DNA of 64,000 nt. It comes from an uncultured Pelagibacteraceae bacterium. GTDB lineage: Bacteria > Pseudomonadota > Alphaproteobacteria > Pelagibacterales > Pelagibacteraceae. A program made the position numbers and the translations under genes. Below the pieces are notes generated by a model, which was not told the origin of the DNA, made no database searches, and saw only the letters and a list, made by a program, of their open reading frames with translations. The DNA lies in the NCBI GenBank assembly GCA_902623785.1, contig CACNVG010000003.1, positions 1 through 64,000 on the forward strand, in the 5' to 3' direction. How positions within the stretch are numbered: position 1 is the stretch's first letter; the number at the start of each line of letters is the position of its first letter. Shown here in pieces: positions 1 to 10,239 of this stretch.

Positions 1-969
1 AGTTCTAAAATCCCATCATACACTAGCGTTTTTGCGAATACCTTAATTAAACACGCTGAGAGAGATAGTAAAATAATTGGTATTACTGCTGCGATGCCAT
101 CTGGTACTGGAATGGATTTATTTGCAAAAAAATTTCCAAATAGAATGTTTGATGTTGGTATTGCAGAACAACACGCGGTGACATTTTCTGCTGGTTTAGC
201 CACAGAAGGATTTAAACCTTACGCAGCAATTTACTCTACTTTTTTACAAAGAGCCTACGATCAGGTTGTTCATGATGTTGCAATTCAAAGTTTACCTGTC
301 AGATTTGCTATAGACCGGGCAGGTCTTGTTGGTGCAGATGGTCCTACACATGCTGGATCTTTTGATATAACCTATTTATCAACCTTACCTAATTTTGTAG
401 TTATGGCTCCAAGCGATGAGTCGGAATTAGTTAAAATGATTAACACTTCAGTTGACATTAATGATAAACCGTCAGCTTTTAGGTATCCTCGTGGAACTGG
501 TATTGGGATTAAACTTCCTGAAATTAACGAAAAAATTGAAATTGGAAAAGGCAGGGTTATTAAAGAAGGTAAAGAAATAGCTTTAATTAATTTTGGTGCC
601 CGTTTGCAAGAATGCCAAAAAGCTTTAAACAATCTTGAAAAAAAAGGTTTAAATCTTACTTTAATTGACGCAAGATTTTGTAAACCAATAGATGAAAATT
701 TAATGTGGAATACAGCAAAAAATCATGAAGTTGTTATTTCAATTGAAGAAGGTTCAATTGGAGGTTTTGGATCTCATTTAAGTAAATTTTTATCAGAAAA
801 AGGCTTATTAGAAAAAATTAAATTTAGGTCGATGACTTTTCCTGACAAGTTCATTGATCAAGATAAACCTGATCAAATGTATCAGATTGCTGGCTTGGAT
901 AGTAAAGCTATCGAAGAAAAAGTTTATGAGGTTTTAGACTCTAAAATTGTCGTTCAGAAAAAAAATTAA
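1..969 (+). CDS. dxs: 1-deoxy-D-xylulose-5-phosphate synthase, C-terminal part (5' end outside window)
   Basis: The reading frame is open from the first base, so this is the last 322 residues of a protein of about 640 that starts before the window. DXS is a thiamine-diphosphate enzyme that condenses pyruvate and glyceraldehyde 3-phosphate in the first step of the MEP isoprenoid pathway. Visible are the transketolase pyrimidine-binding domain (PSGTGMDLF, then the [13 protein letters not shown] segment with the conserved glutamate), the [12 protein letters not shown] loop and the RYPRGTG motif, followed by the transketolase C-terminal domain. The end overlaps the convergent aroC by 4 bp. The polyprenyl synthase 1.7 kb downstream uses the isoprenoid units this pathway makes. 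The internal ATG at position 94 is not the start. Confidence 0.96.
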   Translation, partial: SSKIPSYTSVFANTLIKHAERDSKIIGITAAMPSGTGMDLFAKKFPNRMFDVGIAEQHAVTFSAGLATEGFKPYAAIYSTFLQRAYDQVVHDVAIQSLPVRFAIDRAGLVGADGPTHAGSFDITYLSTLPNFVVMAPSDESELVKMINTSVDINDKPSAFRYPRGTGIGIKLPEINEKIEIGKGRVIKEGKEIALINFGARLQECQKALNNLEKKGLNLTLIDARFCKPIDENLMWNTAKNHEVVISIEEGSIGGFGSHLSKFLSEKGLLEKIKFRSMTFPDKFIDQDKPDQMYQIAGLDSKAIEEKVYEVLDSKIVVQKKN

Positions 970-2051
970 GAATCGCACTGGGCTTTGTGCATCAAAAAAT
1001 GATCCAATAAAACACAATGCATCATCGCTTCACCTATTGGGACAGCTCTAATTCCAACACAAGGATCATGTCGACCTCGTACTGATATATTTGTATTTTT
1101 CCCAAATTTATCAATAGTTTTTCTTGAGTTAAGAATTGAAGATGTCGGTTTTACTGCGAAAGATACTTTTATTTGTTGACCACTTGAAATACCACCAAGA
1201 ATTCCACCCGCATTGTTAGATTTGAAAACTGTTTTATTCCCTTTTTGTCTTATCTCATCAGAATTCTGTTCACCAGTTAATTGCGCAACATCCATTCCAG
1301 TTCCGATGTTGACACCTTTTACAGCATTGATACTCATCATAGCTGAAGCTAAATCCATATCTAATTTTGAGTAAATAGGTGCACCTAGGCCAGATGGTAC
1401 TCCGTTAGCTCTTAATTCTATGACAGCCCCGCAAGATGAACCAGACTTTCTGATTGCCAACAAATATTTTTCCCACAATTTTAAAACTTTTTTGTCAGGA
1501 CAGAAAAATGGATTTTTTTCTATAAATTTGTTGTTCCATGCAGATACATCACAACCTAAAATTCCAAGTTGGGTAACGGCACCTTTAACGTAATATTTTT
1601 TACCAATTTTTTTTTCTAAAACTTTTTTTGCAATTGCACCTGCTGCTACTCTTGCTGCTGTCTCTCTAGCTGATTGCCTACCACCCCCTCTGAAATCTCT
1701 GATACCGTATTTTTTAAAATAAGTTAAATCAGCATGTCCTGGACGAAATTTATTTTTGATAGTCTCATAATCTCTTGATTTCATATCCTTATTGTAAATA
1801 ATCATTAATATTGGTGTACCAGTCGTCTCACCATTAAATACTCCTGATAAAATTTCAACTTTATCATCTTCTTTTCTTTGAGTGGTGAATTTAGATTGAC
1901 CAGGTTTTCTTTTATTCAGTTCTTTTTGTATGTCTTTTTCTGATATTTTTATTCTTGGAGGACATCCATCAACTACACATCCAATAGCAGGACCATGAGA
2001 TTCACCCCAAGTGGTGAAACGAAATAACTTTCCAAATGTATTAAATGACAT
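966..2051 (-). CDS. aroC: Chorismate synthase
   Basis: This enzyme catalyses the last shikimate-pathway step, the trans-1,4 elimination of phosphate from EPSP to give chorismate, using reduced FMN that is not consumed. At 361 residues it has the usual length. It starts [20 protein letters not shown], the canonical N-terminus, and contains the GHADLTY and [20 protein letters not shown] signatures and the C-terminal [18 protein letters not shown] signature. It is convergent with dxs (4 bp overlap) and divergent from pdxH, whose start codon lies 32 bp away, so the two share a very small promoter region. Confidence 0.97.
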   Translation of the reverse strand: MSFNTFGKLFRFTTWGESHGPAIGCVVDGCPPRIKISEKDIQKELNKRKPGQSKFTTQRKEDDKVEILSGVFNGETTGTPILMIIYNKDMKSRDYETIKNKFRPGHADLTYFKKYGIRDFRGGGRQSARETAARVAAGAIAKKVLEKKIGKKYYVKGAVTQLGILGCDVSAWNNKFIEKNPFFCPDKKVLKLWEKYLLAIRKSGSSCGAVIELRANGVPSGLGAPIYSKLDMDLASAMMSINAVKGVNIGTGMDVAQLTGEQNSDEIRQKGNKTVFKSNNAGGILGGISSGQQIKVSFAVKPTSSILNSRKTIDKFGKNTNISVRGRHDPCVGIRAVPIGEAMMHCVLLDHFLMHKAQCDS

Positions 2052-2083
2052 TATTCTATTATATAAATTATTTTGTTAAAATT

Positions 2084-2710
2084 ATGAATGAAAAAAATTC
2101 ACTTGGACTAGATATTTGTTTTAAAGATGAGGATAACCCAGTAAATCTCTTCAAAGAATGGTTTAAAAAGGCTGAAACTACCGAACCTAATGATCCAAAT
2201 GCATTATCATTAGCAACAGCTGATAAAACCGGAAGACCTAAAGTGAGAATGGTTCTGTTAAAAGGCTTTAGTGATGATGGTTTTACTTTTTACACAAACT
2301 TCAATAGTTCTAAAGGCAAGGATCTTAAAGAAAATCCTAAAGCATCAATGTGTTTTCATTGGAAAAGTCTTTTAAGACAAATAAGGATTTACGGTAATGT
2401 TGTTCAAGTTCCTGACAAAGAGGCTGATGAATATTATAATTCAAGAGCATATGGGAGTAGAATAGGAGCCTGGGCCTCAAATCAAAGTGAAGTTTTAGAA
2501 AGCAGAAAGTCACTTGATGACTCAATTGAAAAATTCAAAAAAAAGTTTAGTGATGAGAAAAAAGTTCCAAGACCACCTAATTGGTCTGGATGGAGATTGG
2601 TACCTGAAGAAATTGAGTTTTGGCGTGATGGAGATAACAGAATTCATGAAAGATTGAAATACGTTAAGAGTAATGGAAAAGGCTGGAAAAGATTTTTATT
2701 AAATCCTTAA
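2084..2710 (+). CDS. pdxH: Pyridoxamine/pyridoxine 5'-phosphate oxidase
   Basis: This FMN enzyme oxidises pyridoxine or pyridoxamine phosphate to pyridoxal phosphate. I chose the ATG at 2084 (MNEKNSLGLD, 208 residues). An upstream in-frame start at 2045 would overlap aroC and add a hydrophobic, non-conserved stretch. Family signatures are present: NALSLATADKTGRPKVRMVL (FMN-binding N-terminus), FYTNFNSSKGKDL, the ASNQSEVL segment and the C-terminal WRDGDNRIHERLKY signature. The gene is divergent from aroC and convergent with the prenyl synthase gene (4 bp overlap). Confidence 0.96.
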   Translation: MNEKNSLGLDICFKDEDNPVNLFKEWFKKAETTEPNDPNALSLATADKTGRPKVRMVLLKGFSDDGFTFYTNFNSSKGKDLKENPKASMCFHWKSLLRQIRIYGNVVQVPDKEADEYYNSRAYGSRIGAWASNQSEVLESRKSLDDSIEKFKKKFSDEKKVPRPPNWSGWRLVPEEIEFWRDGDNRIHERLKYVKSNGKGWKRFLLNP

Positions 2711-3720
2711 AAAGATCTTTCAATACTAAAAGATGTCAAATTTTTCAGAATATTTTTTTGTTCAGAACTTTCAAAGATGTTTAAAGAGCTAGATGCTAAA
2801 GAAATAAAATGATCAGCTTTTTTGTAACATTGTTTAATAACATCATATTTTTTTATTAAATCTAATGTGTATTTCAAATCGTTTTCAGTCCTTTCTTTCT
2901 TGGAAAAAAATTCTTTAACCATATCTCTCTCACCACTTTTACATTGTTGGTTTAAAATTATTATAGGTAAAGTGATTTTACCTTCGTAAAAATCTTTTCC
3001 AATTGTTTTTCCAAATTTTTTCAGATCAGAGTTATAATCTAATGTATCATCGGCTATCTGAAAAGTTACTCCAAGATTTTTTCCATAAGAAGATAATGCT
3101 TCTTTTACCTTTTCATCTTTATTACCCAATATCGCTCCAACCTTACATGCAGCAGAAAATAATGCTGCAGTTTTAGATGTGATAATTTTTAAATATGTTT
3201 CTTCAACTGTATCTATTTCTGATTTATGTTGAAGTTGCAAAACTTCACCTTGCGCTATTTTCGCAGAGGTCATTGATAATAACTTTAGGACCTCTAAATT
3301 TCCGTCTTCAACCATCATTTCAAAACATCTACTCAAAAGATAGTCACCAACTAAAATTGACGCGTGGTTTCCCCAAATTGAGTTTATTGTTTTTTTTCCT
3401 CTTCTGATCTCTCCGTTGTCGAGAACATCATCGTGCATCAATGTTGCGGCATGAATTAATTCTACACATGCAGCTAGATTTATATCTCGACCACCTTTTA
3501 AATACCCACAAAGTTTTGAACTACTTAGAGTCAACATAGCTCTTAATTTTTTTCCACCCGTGTCTAGATTGTAGTTAGTCATCTTCTCTACCAAAGACAC
3601 ATCACTTATAAGTCTGTTTTTTATCTTCTCTTCAACTAGAATAATCTTATCATCGACCGAATTTTTTAAATCGAGATACGCGTTATTAACTTTATTTTTT
3701 AATTGAATTACTGAACCCAT
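2707..3720 (-). CDS. ispB: Long-chain polyprenyl diphosphate synthase (octaprenyl/decaprenyl type)
   Basis: This all-trans prenyltransferase lengthens farnesyl diphosphate to the C40-C50 side chain of ubiquinone. The first aspartate-rich motif DDVLD is at residues 97-101 and the second, in FQIADDTLDY, lies near residue 220. The GGKKLRAML substrate-binding segment is at about 55-63. The length of 337 residues is typical. Exact chain length (C40 or C50) cannot be read by eye, so the symbol is by analogy. It is divergent from the S49 peptidase gene; upstream on its strand is a TATAAT-like element close to the start. Confidence 0.9.
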   Translation of the reverse strand: MGSVIQLKNKVNNAYLDLKNSVDDKIILVEEKIKNRLISDVSLVEKMTNYNLDTGGKKLRAMLTLSSSKLCGYLKGGRDINLAACVELIHAATLMHDDVLDNGEIRRGKKTINSIWGNHASILVGDYLLSRCFEMMVEDGNLEVLKLLSMTSAKIAQGEVLQLQHKSEIDTVEETYLKIITSKTAALFSAACKVGAILGNKDEKVKEALSSYGKNLGVTFQIADDTLDYNSDLKKFGKTIGKDFYEGKITLPIIILNQQCKSGERDMVKEFFSKKERTENDLKYTLDLIKKYDVIKQCYKKADHFISLASSSLNIFESSEQKNILKNLTSFSIERSF

Positions 3721-3763
3721 TACAAAGAAACTATTATAATAGTAGATATTTTATACTTATCAA

Positions 3764-3791
3764 TTGACGCACCTAAAACTTCAACTATAAG
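3764..3791 (+). promoter_or_regulatory. Putative sigma-70 promoter for the S49 peptidase / glyQS operon
   Basis: TTGACG (3764-3769), a 16 bp spacer and TATAAG (3786-3791) lie about 40 bp upstream of the ATG at 3832, in the 111 bp divergent gap with ispB. Downstream genes are tightly packed to position 10234, so this promoter may drive the S49 peptidase, glyQ, glyS and ppdK. It was judged by eye only. Confidence 0.5.
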
Positions 3792-3831
3792 TAGACTTTA
3801 TATTAATCCAAAAATTCTATAAGCATACTTC

Positions 3832-4638
3832 ATGTTATCTTTTTTCAAAAAAAAAAAAATCGTTCCTCATATAAGACTAACTGGTGTCATTGGAAATGCA
3901 GGGAGATTCAAACAAGGAATTGATTTTGCTGGACAAGAGGAATTGATAAAAAAAGCATTTTCAATAAAAAAATCTTTAGCTGTTGCAATATCTATAAACT
4001 CCCCCGGCGGTTCACCAGTTCAATCACACTTGATATACGATTTTATAAGAGCTCAAGCCAAAAAAAATAAAAAAAAGGTAATTGTTTTTGCAGAGGATGT
4101 AGCTGCTTCAGGAGGTTATTTAATTGCGTGCGCGGGAGATGAGATTTATGCAAACTCAAGTTCAATTGTTGGTTCAATAGGTGTAATTTATGCCTCTTTT
4201 GGTTTTAAGGATCTTATTCAAAAAGTAGGTGTTGAAAGAAGAGTTTATACTGCAGGAAAAAACAAAAGTACTTTAGATCCCTTTGTGGATGCGAAAGAAG
4301 AAGATATTAAAAGATTAAAAAATATTCAACTTGATTTGCACAAAGATTTTATAAATGTAGTGGAGACAAGCAGGGGTGCAAAACTTAAAAAAGATAAAGG
4401 AATAGAATTATTTTCTGGAGAGTTTTGGTCCGGGTCTAAATCAAAAGAACTTGGCTTAATTGACGGTATAGGAAATGCAAATCAAATTCTAAAAGATAAG
4501 TTTGGTGATGATGTCGTTATTAAAAAGTTTGAGAAAAGTAAAGGATGGTTGGCAAAAAGAATTTCATCAGAGAATCAAATCGATAAGATAGTAAATGTAA
4601 TTGAAGAAAGATCTATCTGGCAAAGATATGGCCTCTAA
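3832..4638 (+). CDS. Signal peptide peptidase SppA-like serine protease (S49, single domain)
   Basis: This membrane-associated peptidase of family S49 is thought to degrade signal peptides left in the membrane. It has 268 residues, the short single-domain form (SohB/SppA36A). The nucleophile is Ser93 in AASGGY. A catalytic Lys145 in AGKNKS lies 52 residues later, the spacing seen in Bacillus SppA. The substrate loop SINSPGGSP is at about 54-62. No clear N-terminal transmembrane helix is visible; the N-terminus MLSFFKKKK is short and basic, so membrane association is not obvious. Its stop overlaps the glyQ start by 11 bp, suggesting translational coupling. Confidence 0.88.
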   Translation: MLSFFKKKKIVPHIRLTGVIGNAGRFKQGIDFAGQEELIKKAFSIKKSLAVAISINSPGGSPVQSHLIYDFIRAQAKKNKKKVIVFAEDVAASGGYLIACAGDEIYANSSSIVGSIGVIYASFGFKDLIQKVGVERRVYTAGKNKSTLDPFVDAKEEDIKRLKNIQLDLHKDFINVVETSRGAKLKKDKGIELFSGEFWSGSKSKELGLIDGIGNANQILKDKFGDDVVIKKFEKSKGWLAKRISSENQIDKIVNVIEERSIWQRYGL

Positions 4639-5503
4639 AAAAGAAAATTCGAAAATACAAACTTTTCAAGATACAATTTTTAATTTGCAAAAATTTTGGG
4701 CAAAACATGGTTGTGTAATTTTACAACCATATGATATGGAAGTTGGGGCTGGTACATTTCATCCTGCAACTACTCTAAGATCTCTTGGTCCTAAACCATG
4801 GAGATCTGCTTATGTGCAACCTTCGAGAAGACCAACTGACGGAAGATATGGAGAAAATCCAAATAGACTACAACATTATTATCAGTTCCAAGTGATTATA
4901 AAACCATCACCAAAAAATATTAAAAGATTATATCTAAGCAGCCTTAATGCCATTGGAATAAAACATAGTGATCATGATATAAGATTTGTTGAAGATGATT
5001 GGGAAAGTCCAACACTTGGTGCGGCTGGACTAGGCTGGGAAGTTTGGTGTGATGGAATGGAAATAACTCAATTTACTTATTTTCAAAAAATGGCTGGGAT
5101 AGATTGTAAACCAATTTCTGTGGAGCTTACTTATGGTTTGGAACGATTATGCATGTTTACCCAAAAGAAAAAAAATGTATTTGACTTAGTATGGAACGAT
5201 GAAGGTGTTCTTTATAAAGATGTTTTTTTACAAGCTGAAAAAGAATTTTCATCTTACAATTTTGATTTTGCAAATGTTGAGAGCTTATTTAAATTTTTTG
5301 ATATGCTAGAACAAGAAACCAAATCTTTATTAGAAAAAAAACTCTCACTTCCTGCATATGATCAGTGTTTAAAAGCAAGTCATGTTTTTAATATTTTAGA
5401 TGCCAGAGGAGCGATTAGCGTAGCGCAAAGAGCGGAGTTTATTGCTAGAATTAGAGATTTGACTAAAGGTGTTGGTCAAGTATGGGTAGATAGCCAAAAA
5501 TAA
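4628..5503 (+). CDS. glyQ: Glycyl-tRNA synthetase alpha subunit
   Basis: This is the catalytic alpha subunit of the bacterial alpha2beta2 glycyl-tRNA synthetase. I chose the ATG at 4628 ([13 protein letters not shown], 291 residues). An in-frame start at 4601 would give nine extra residues that are only antisense to the sppA frame. Signatures [20 protein letters not shown] and [20 protein letters not shown] are typical of the class II alpha subunit. It overlaps the peptidase gene by 11 bp and is separated from glyS by one base, as expected for subunits made in equal amounts. Confidence 0.97.
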   Translation: MASKKENSKIQTFQDTIFNLQKFWAKHGCVILQPYDMEVGAGTFHPATTLRSLGPKPWRSAYVQPSRRPTDGRYGENPNRLQHYYQFQVIIKPSPKNIKRLYLSSLNAIGIKHSDHDIRFVEDDWESPTLGAAGLGWEVWCDGMEITQFTYFQKMAGIDCKPISVELTYGLERLCMFTQKKKNVFDLVWNDEGVLYKDVFLQAEKEFSSYNFDFANVESLFKFFDMLEQETKSLLEKKLSLPAYDQCLKASHVFNILDARGAISVAQRAEFIARIRDLTKGVGQVWVDSQK

Positions 5504-5504
5504 A

Positions 5505-7577
5505 ATGTCTGAATTTTTTTTAGAATTATTTAGTGAAGAAATTCCTGCAACTTTACAGAAAACAGCTAGAGAAAATCTCCAAAAAAATTTTGTAGATTTT
5601 TTGAAAAAAGAGGAAATTAAATTTAAAGATAGTATTTCTGTCCTATCAACTCCAAATAGGTTGATTATTTACTGCGAAAACATTTCTCAAAAGATTATAA
5701 AAGCAGAAGCCGAAATAAGAGGTCCAGGTGTAAATGCGCCTGAACAAGCGCTAAATGGTTTTATTAAATCTAATAATATTACTAAAGAAGAAACTTTTAT
5801 AAGAAAAACAGATAAAGGAGAGTTTTATTTTTTTAAAAAGCCCACTCAAAAAGTAGACACAAAATCTATTTTGCAAAAAAATTTACCAAAAATTCTTGAT
5901 GAAATCTCCTGGAAAAAATCAATGAAATGGGGTGATCATGATTTGTATTGGGGCAGACCATTAAAATCCATTCTTGCTTGTTTTGATAATAAAGTTTTAG
6001 AATTTAATTATCATCATTTAAGTTCATGCAATTTTACTTACCTGGATAAAGACTTTGAGGAGAAAACAAGTAAATTTTTAAGTTTTAAAACTTACAAGGA
6101 ATTTTTCAAGAGCAAGGGCATTATATTGGATCATGATAAAAGAGAGGAATTTATTGAAAATCAAATATTAAAAAAAACTAAGTTAGACAGTTTGAAATTA
6201 ACCCCAAACAAAAAATTATTAAGTGAAGTAACAAATATTGTTGAAAAACCCAACATAATTAAATGTAAGTTTGACAAAAAATTTTTAAAGATTCCTAAAG
6301 AAATATTAGTTACAACTATGGAGGTTCATCAAAAGTATTTTCCAACTTTTGATAATAAAGATAATTTAACAAATACTTTCTTTGTAGTTGCAGACAACAA
6401 AGATCCAAAAGGTTTAATTAGATTAGGAAATGAGCGAGTAGTTGAAGCTCGTTTGAATGATGCTCAATTTTTCTGGGATAAAAATAAAACAAAAAATTTA
6501 GTTAAAGGAATATCAGATCTAAAAAATGTAAACTATTTTGAAGGATTAGGAACTTACTTTGATAAAACTCAAAGATTAAGAAAACTTGGATCGCTAATAT
6601 CTGATGAACTTTTAATTAGTAAAGAAAAAGTTGAAGTGGCATCTTCTATTTGCAAAGTAGATTTAGTGTCTGACTTAGTGGGAGAGTTCCCTGAACTTCA
6701 AGGTGTAATGGGTGGACACTTTGCTAAAGCCCAAGGTTTTGATAACGAAATTTGTTTGGCTATTAGTGAACATTACCTACCGATAGGCCCAGAGACAAAG
6801 ACACCAAAAAAACCTTACTCAGTTACTTTAGCTTTAAGCGATAAAATAGATACCCTGGTTGGTTTTTTTACAATTAATTTAAAACCATCAAGTTCCAAGG
6901 ATCCGTTCGCATTAAGGAGGTCGGCAATTGGTCTTATAAAACTAATAATAGAAAATAAATTAGAGATTAAATTAAAAGATATAATAAATTTTTCTTGTAA
7001 TTTGTTTGCTGAGCAAGATTTAAATTTTGATATTAAGACTGTCCAAAAAGATCTATTAAATTTTTTTTCTGAAAGATTAAAATTTTATATGAAAGAAAAA
7101 AAAGTAAGACCAGATATTATAGAATGTTCAATAAATAGTTATAATGCTGATCAAATTTATAAAATTTATAACAAGGCTTTTATTTTAAACAAATTAATCA
7201 ATGGAAATATTGGTCAAGATGTAATTTTTTCTTACAAAAGAGCATCCAATATTCTATCAAACGAAATATCTAAGAATAAGATTGAGCTGGAAAATTTGAC
7301 TGATCCAGGTTTATTCAAAAACGATTTTGAAAAAAAACTTTACAAAAAAATACAAGAAATAAGAAAATATTTTACAAGCCTCGGTAGTCGTGAGGACTGC
7401 AAAAAAACTTTAGAGGTTTTAGCTGATGCAAAAACTGATGTTTCTAACTTTTTTGATAATGTGGTCGTAAATGATGAAGATGAAGCAATCAAAAAAAATC
7501 GTTTGGAACTTATGCATTTGTTATGTAAAACGTTCAATAATTATTTAAATTTTTCTGAAATTGAAAGTGCAAAATGA
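5505..7577 (+). CDS. glyS: Glycyl-tRNA synthetase beta subunit
   Basis: This is the tRNA-binding beta subunit of the glycyl-tRNA synthetase. It is 690 residues long, the expected length, and opens with MSEFFLELFSEEIPA, the family N-terminus. The KWGDHDLYWGRPLKSILA and HQKYFPTFD segments are conserved, and the C-terminal region resembles an anticodon-binding domain (VLADAKTDVSNFFDNVVV). The stop overlaps the ppdK start by 4 bp (ATGA), so the run from sppA to ppdK is probably one transcript. Confidence 0.96.
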   Translation: MSEFFLELFSEEIPATLQKTARENLQKNFVDFLKKEEIKFKDSISVLSTPNRLIIYCENISQKIIKAEAEIRGPGVNAPEQALNGFIKSNNITKEETFIRKTDKGEFYFFKKPTQKVDTKSILQKNLPKILDEISWKKSMKWGDHDLYWGRPLKSILACFDNKVLEFNYHHLSSCNFTYLDKDFEEKTSKFLSFKTYKEFFKSKGIILDHDKREEFIENQILKKTKLDSLKLTPNKKLLSEVTNIVEKPNIIKCKFDKKFLKIPKEILVTTMEVHQKYFPTFDNKDNLTNTFFVVADNKDPKGLIRLGNERVVEARLNDAQFFWDKNKTKNLVKGISDLKNVNYFEGLGTYFDKTQRLRKLGSLISDELLISKEKVEVASSICKVDLVSDLVGEFPELQGVMGGHFAKAQGFDNEICLAISEHYLPIGPETKTPKKPYSVTLALSDKIDTLVGFFTINLKPSSSKDPFALRRSAIGLIKLIIENKLEIKLKDIINFSCNLFAEQDLNFDIKTVQKDLLNFFSERLKFYMKEKKVRPDIIECSINSYNADQIYKIYNKAFILNKLINGNIGQDVIFSYKRASNILSNEISKNKIELENLTDPGLFKNDFEKKLYKKIQEIRKYFTSLGSREDCKKTLEVLADAKTDVSNFFDNVVVNDEDEAIKKNRLELMHLLCKTFNNYLNFSEIESAK

Positions 7578-10234
7578 ACAATTTAGTTTTTAATTTTAAA
7601 TCTAAAAAAATAAAAAAGATAAAGACTCCAAAGTTTATCCTAGGGGGCAAAGGAGCAAATTTAGCCCAAATGGGAAAACTTGGTTTACCTGTGCCACCTG
7701 GATTTACAATATCAACAGAGGTCTGCAAAATATTTTACAAAAATAATAAAAAACTAAATTCAAAACTTGTTAAATCTATTAAGCAAGAGCTAAAACAAAT
7801 TGAAAAAGAATGTGGAAAAAAATTTGGTGATTTGGAAAATCCATTACTAGTATCAGTAAGGTCAGGTGCAAGAGTTTCAATGCCTGGGATGATGGATACA
7901 ATTTTAAATTTAGGTTTAAATGACGAAACAGTCAATGCTCTTGCAAAAAAAACATCTAACATGAGATTTGCAAAAGATAGTTACAGAAGATTTATCCAAA
8001 TGTATTCAAATGTAGTCCTTGGAGTAGAAAGTTATAATTTTGAGGAATTGATTGAAAATTATAAATTATCAAAAGGTGTTTTATTAGATACTGATCTAGA
8101 TGAAAATGATTGGGATGGTCTTATTAATGATTTTAAAAATGTAATTAAGGAAAAAACTAAAAAACAATTTCCTCAAAATGTTTATGAGCAATTATTTGGA
8201 GCTATTTCAGCAGTTTTTTTGTCTTGGGAAAGTAACCGCGCAAAAGTTTACAGAAAATTGAATCAAATACCTTCTGAATGGGGAACGGCTGTGAATGTTC
8301 AATCAATGGTTTTTGGAAACATGGGTAATGATTGTGCCACAGGAGTTGTTTTTACTAGAAACCCATCTAATGGAAAAAATGAAATTTACGGAGAATATCT
8401 TATTAATGCTCAAGGGGAGGATGTGGTAGCAGGTACAAGAACTCCTAATTACATTACAAAAAAAGCAAATAAAGATTCGAATTCCGATGGTACGTCAATG
8501 GAAGAAGCTATGCCTAAAGTTTATTTCCAACTTAAAAAAATTTTAAAGCTCTTAGAAAAATATTACAAAGATATGCAAGATGTAGAATTCACTGTTGAAA
8601 ATTCTAAACTTTGGATGCTTCAGACAAGATCTGGAAAAAGAACAGCAAAGTCAGCAGTTAAGATAGCTGTGGATATGGTTAAAGAAAAATTAATTTCTAG
8701 AAAGGAGGCTGTATTAAGAGTTGATCCTAATACTTTAGACACCCTTCTTCACCCAACTCTTGATGAAACAAAAGAAGTTAAAACAATTGCAAAGGGTTTA
8801 CCTGCTTCTCCAGGCGCAACAAGTGGAAAAGTTGTTTTTTCATCTGATGAAGCTGAAAGATTAAATGGTATGATGCAAGACACTATACTTGTTCGAGTAG
8901 AAACCTCACCAGAGGATATACATGGAATGCATGCCGCTAAAGGTATTTTGACTGCTCGTGGAGGAATGACCAGTCATGCTGCTGTTGTTGCAAGAGGCAT
9001 GGGCAGACCATGCGTATCAGGTTCAAGCGAAATTGATATTAACTATGAACAAAAAATATTTAAGACATCTTCAAATGTAGAAGTAAAAGAAGGGGACATA
9101 ATTACAATTGATGGATCTACCGGTAGAGTTATTTTGGATAAAGTTCCAACACTTAAACCAGAGATCTCAGGTGATTTTTCAAAGTTAATGAGTTGGGCTG
9201 ACAGTTTTAGGAAATTAAAGGTTAGAACTAACTCTGAAACTCCTCTTGATACAAAAACTGCAAGAGAATTTGGAGCCGAAGGTATCGGTCTTTGTAGAAC
9301 TGAGCATATGTTTTTTGATGAAGATAGAATTTTGTCTGTAAGAGAAATGATTTTATCAAAATCTATTGAGGACAGAAATAAGGCTTTAGCAAAATTATTA
9401 CCTCACCAAAAAAATGATTTTATACAAATTTTTGAAATAATGAATGGTCTTCCAGTAACGGTAAGGTTACTTGACCCACCTTTACATGAATTTTTACCAA
9501 AAAATGATAAAGAAATTGGTGACTTGAGCACTGTAACAGGTTTGAGTCCTAGCGAAATAAAATCTAGAACAGAGGAACTGCATGAACATAATCCTATGCT
9601 CGGACACAGAGGGTGTAGATTAGGAATTTCTTTCCCAGAAATTTACGAGATGCAATGCAGAGCAATTTTTGAAGCTTTAGTTGAATGTAGAAAAAAGAAA
9701 CTCAAATCTACAATGCCAGAAATAATGATACCCCTTGTATCAACCGAAGCAGAAATTAAAATAATGAAAGATCTGGTGATCAGGGTTGCTAAAAAAGTAC
9801 AATATGAAAATAATACTAAAATAAGTTTCTTGGTAGGAACAATGATTGAACTGCCAAGAGCGGCCATTAAAGCGAAAGATATTGCAAAACATGCCGAATT
9901 TTTTAGTTTTGGTACCAATGACTTAACCCAAACAACTTTTGGAATAAGCAGGGATGACAGTGGAAAATTTTTAAATGATTACATTGAAAATAAAATATTT
10001 GACATTGATCCCTTTGTTTCAATAGATGAAGGTGTGGGAGATCTAATCGAAATAGCTACACTAAAAGGCAGAAAACAAAATAAAAAAATTAAACTTGGAA
10101 TTTGTGGAGAACATGGTGGAGATCCTAAAAGTATAAATTTCTGTTCAAAAACTGGTTTGAATTATGTCTCTTGCTCACCTTACAGAGTTCCAGTTGCACG
10201 TCTGGCTGCCGCTCAAGCTGAACTCAAAAAATAA
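7574..10234 (+). CDS. ppdK: Pyruvate, phosphate dikinase
   Basis: PPDK interconverts pyruvate + ATP + Pi and phosphoenolpyruvate + AMP + PPi, a reversible gluconeogenic entry in bacteria lacking standard PEP synthesis or pyruvate kinase. At 886 residues it is full length. The N-terminal nucleotide-binding domain has GGKGANLAQM and SVRSGARVSMPGMMDT. The swivelling phosphohistidine is His468 in GGMTSHAAVVARGMG. The C-terminal TIM barrel has GLCRTEHMFF and the catalytic cysteine segment LGICGEHGGDP. It overlaps glyS by 4 bp and ends 5 bp from the convergent nadC. Confidence 0.96.
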   Translation: MNNLVFNFKSKKIKKIKTPKFILGGKGANLAQMGKLGLPVPPGFTISTEVCKIFYKNNKKLNSKLVKSIKQELKQIEKECGKKFGDLENPLLVSVRSGARVSMPGMMDTILNLGLNDETVNALAKKTSNMRFAKDSYRRFIQMYSNVVLGVESYNFEELIENYKLSKGVLLDTDLDENDWDGLINDFKNVIKEKTKKQFPQNVYEQLFGAISAVFLSWESNRAKVYRKLNQIPSEWGTAVNVQSMVFGNMGNDCATGVVFTRNPSNGKNEIYGEYLINAQGEDVVAGTRTPNYITKKANKDSNSDGTSMEEAMPKVYFQLKKILKLLEKYYKDMQDVEFTVENSKLWMLQTRSGKRTAKSAVKIAVDMVKEKLISRKEAVLRVDPNTLDTLLHPTLDETKEVKTIAKGLPASPGATSGKVVFSSDEAERLNGMMQDTILVRVETSPEDIHGMHAAKGILTARGGMTSHAAVVARGMGRPCVSGSSEIDINYEQKIFKTSSNVEVKEGDIITIDGSTGRVILDKVPTLKPEISGDFSKLMSWADSFRKLKVRTNSETPLDTKTAREFGAEGIGLCRTEHMFFDEDRILSVREMILSKSIEDRNKALAKLLPHQKNDFIQIFEIMNGLPVTVRLLDPPLHEFLPKNDKEIGDLSTVTGLSPSEIKSRTEELHEHNPMLGHRGCRLGISFPEIYEMQCRAIFEALVECRKKKLKSTMPEIMIPLVSTEAEIKIMKDLVIRVAKKVQYENNTKISFLVGTMIELPRAAIKAKDIAKHAEFFSFGTNDLTQTTFGISRDDSGKFLNDYIENKIFDIDPFVSIDEGVGDLIEIATLKGRKQNKKIKLGICGEHGGDPKSINFCSKTGLNYVSCSPYRVPVARLAAAQAELKK

Positions 10235-10239
10235 AAAAT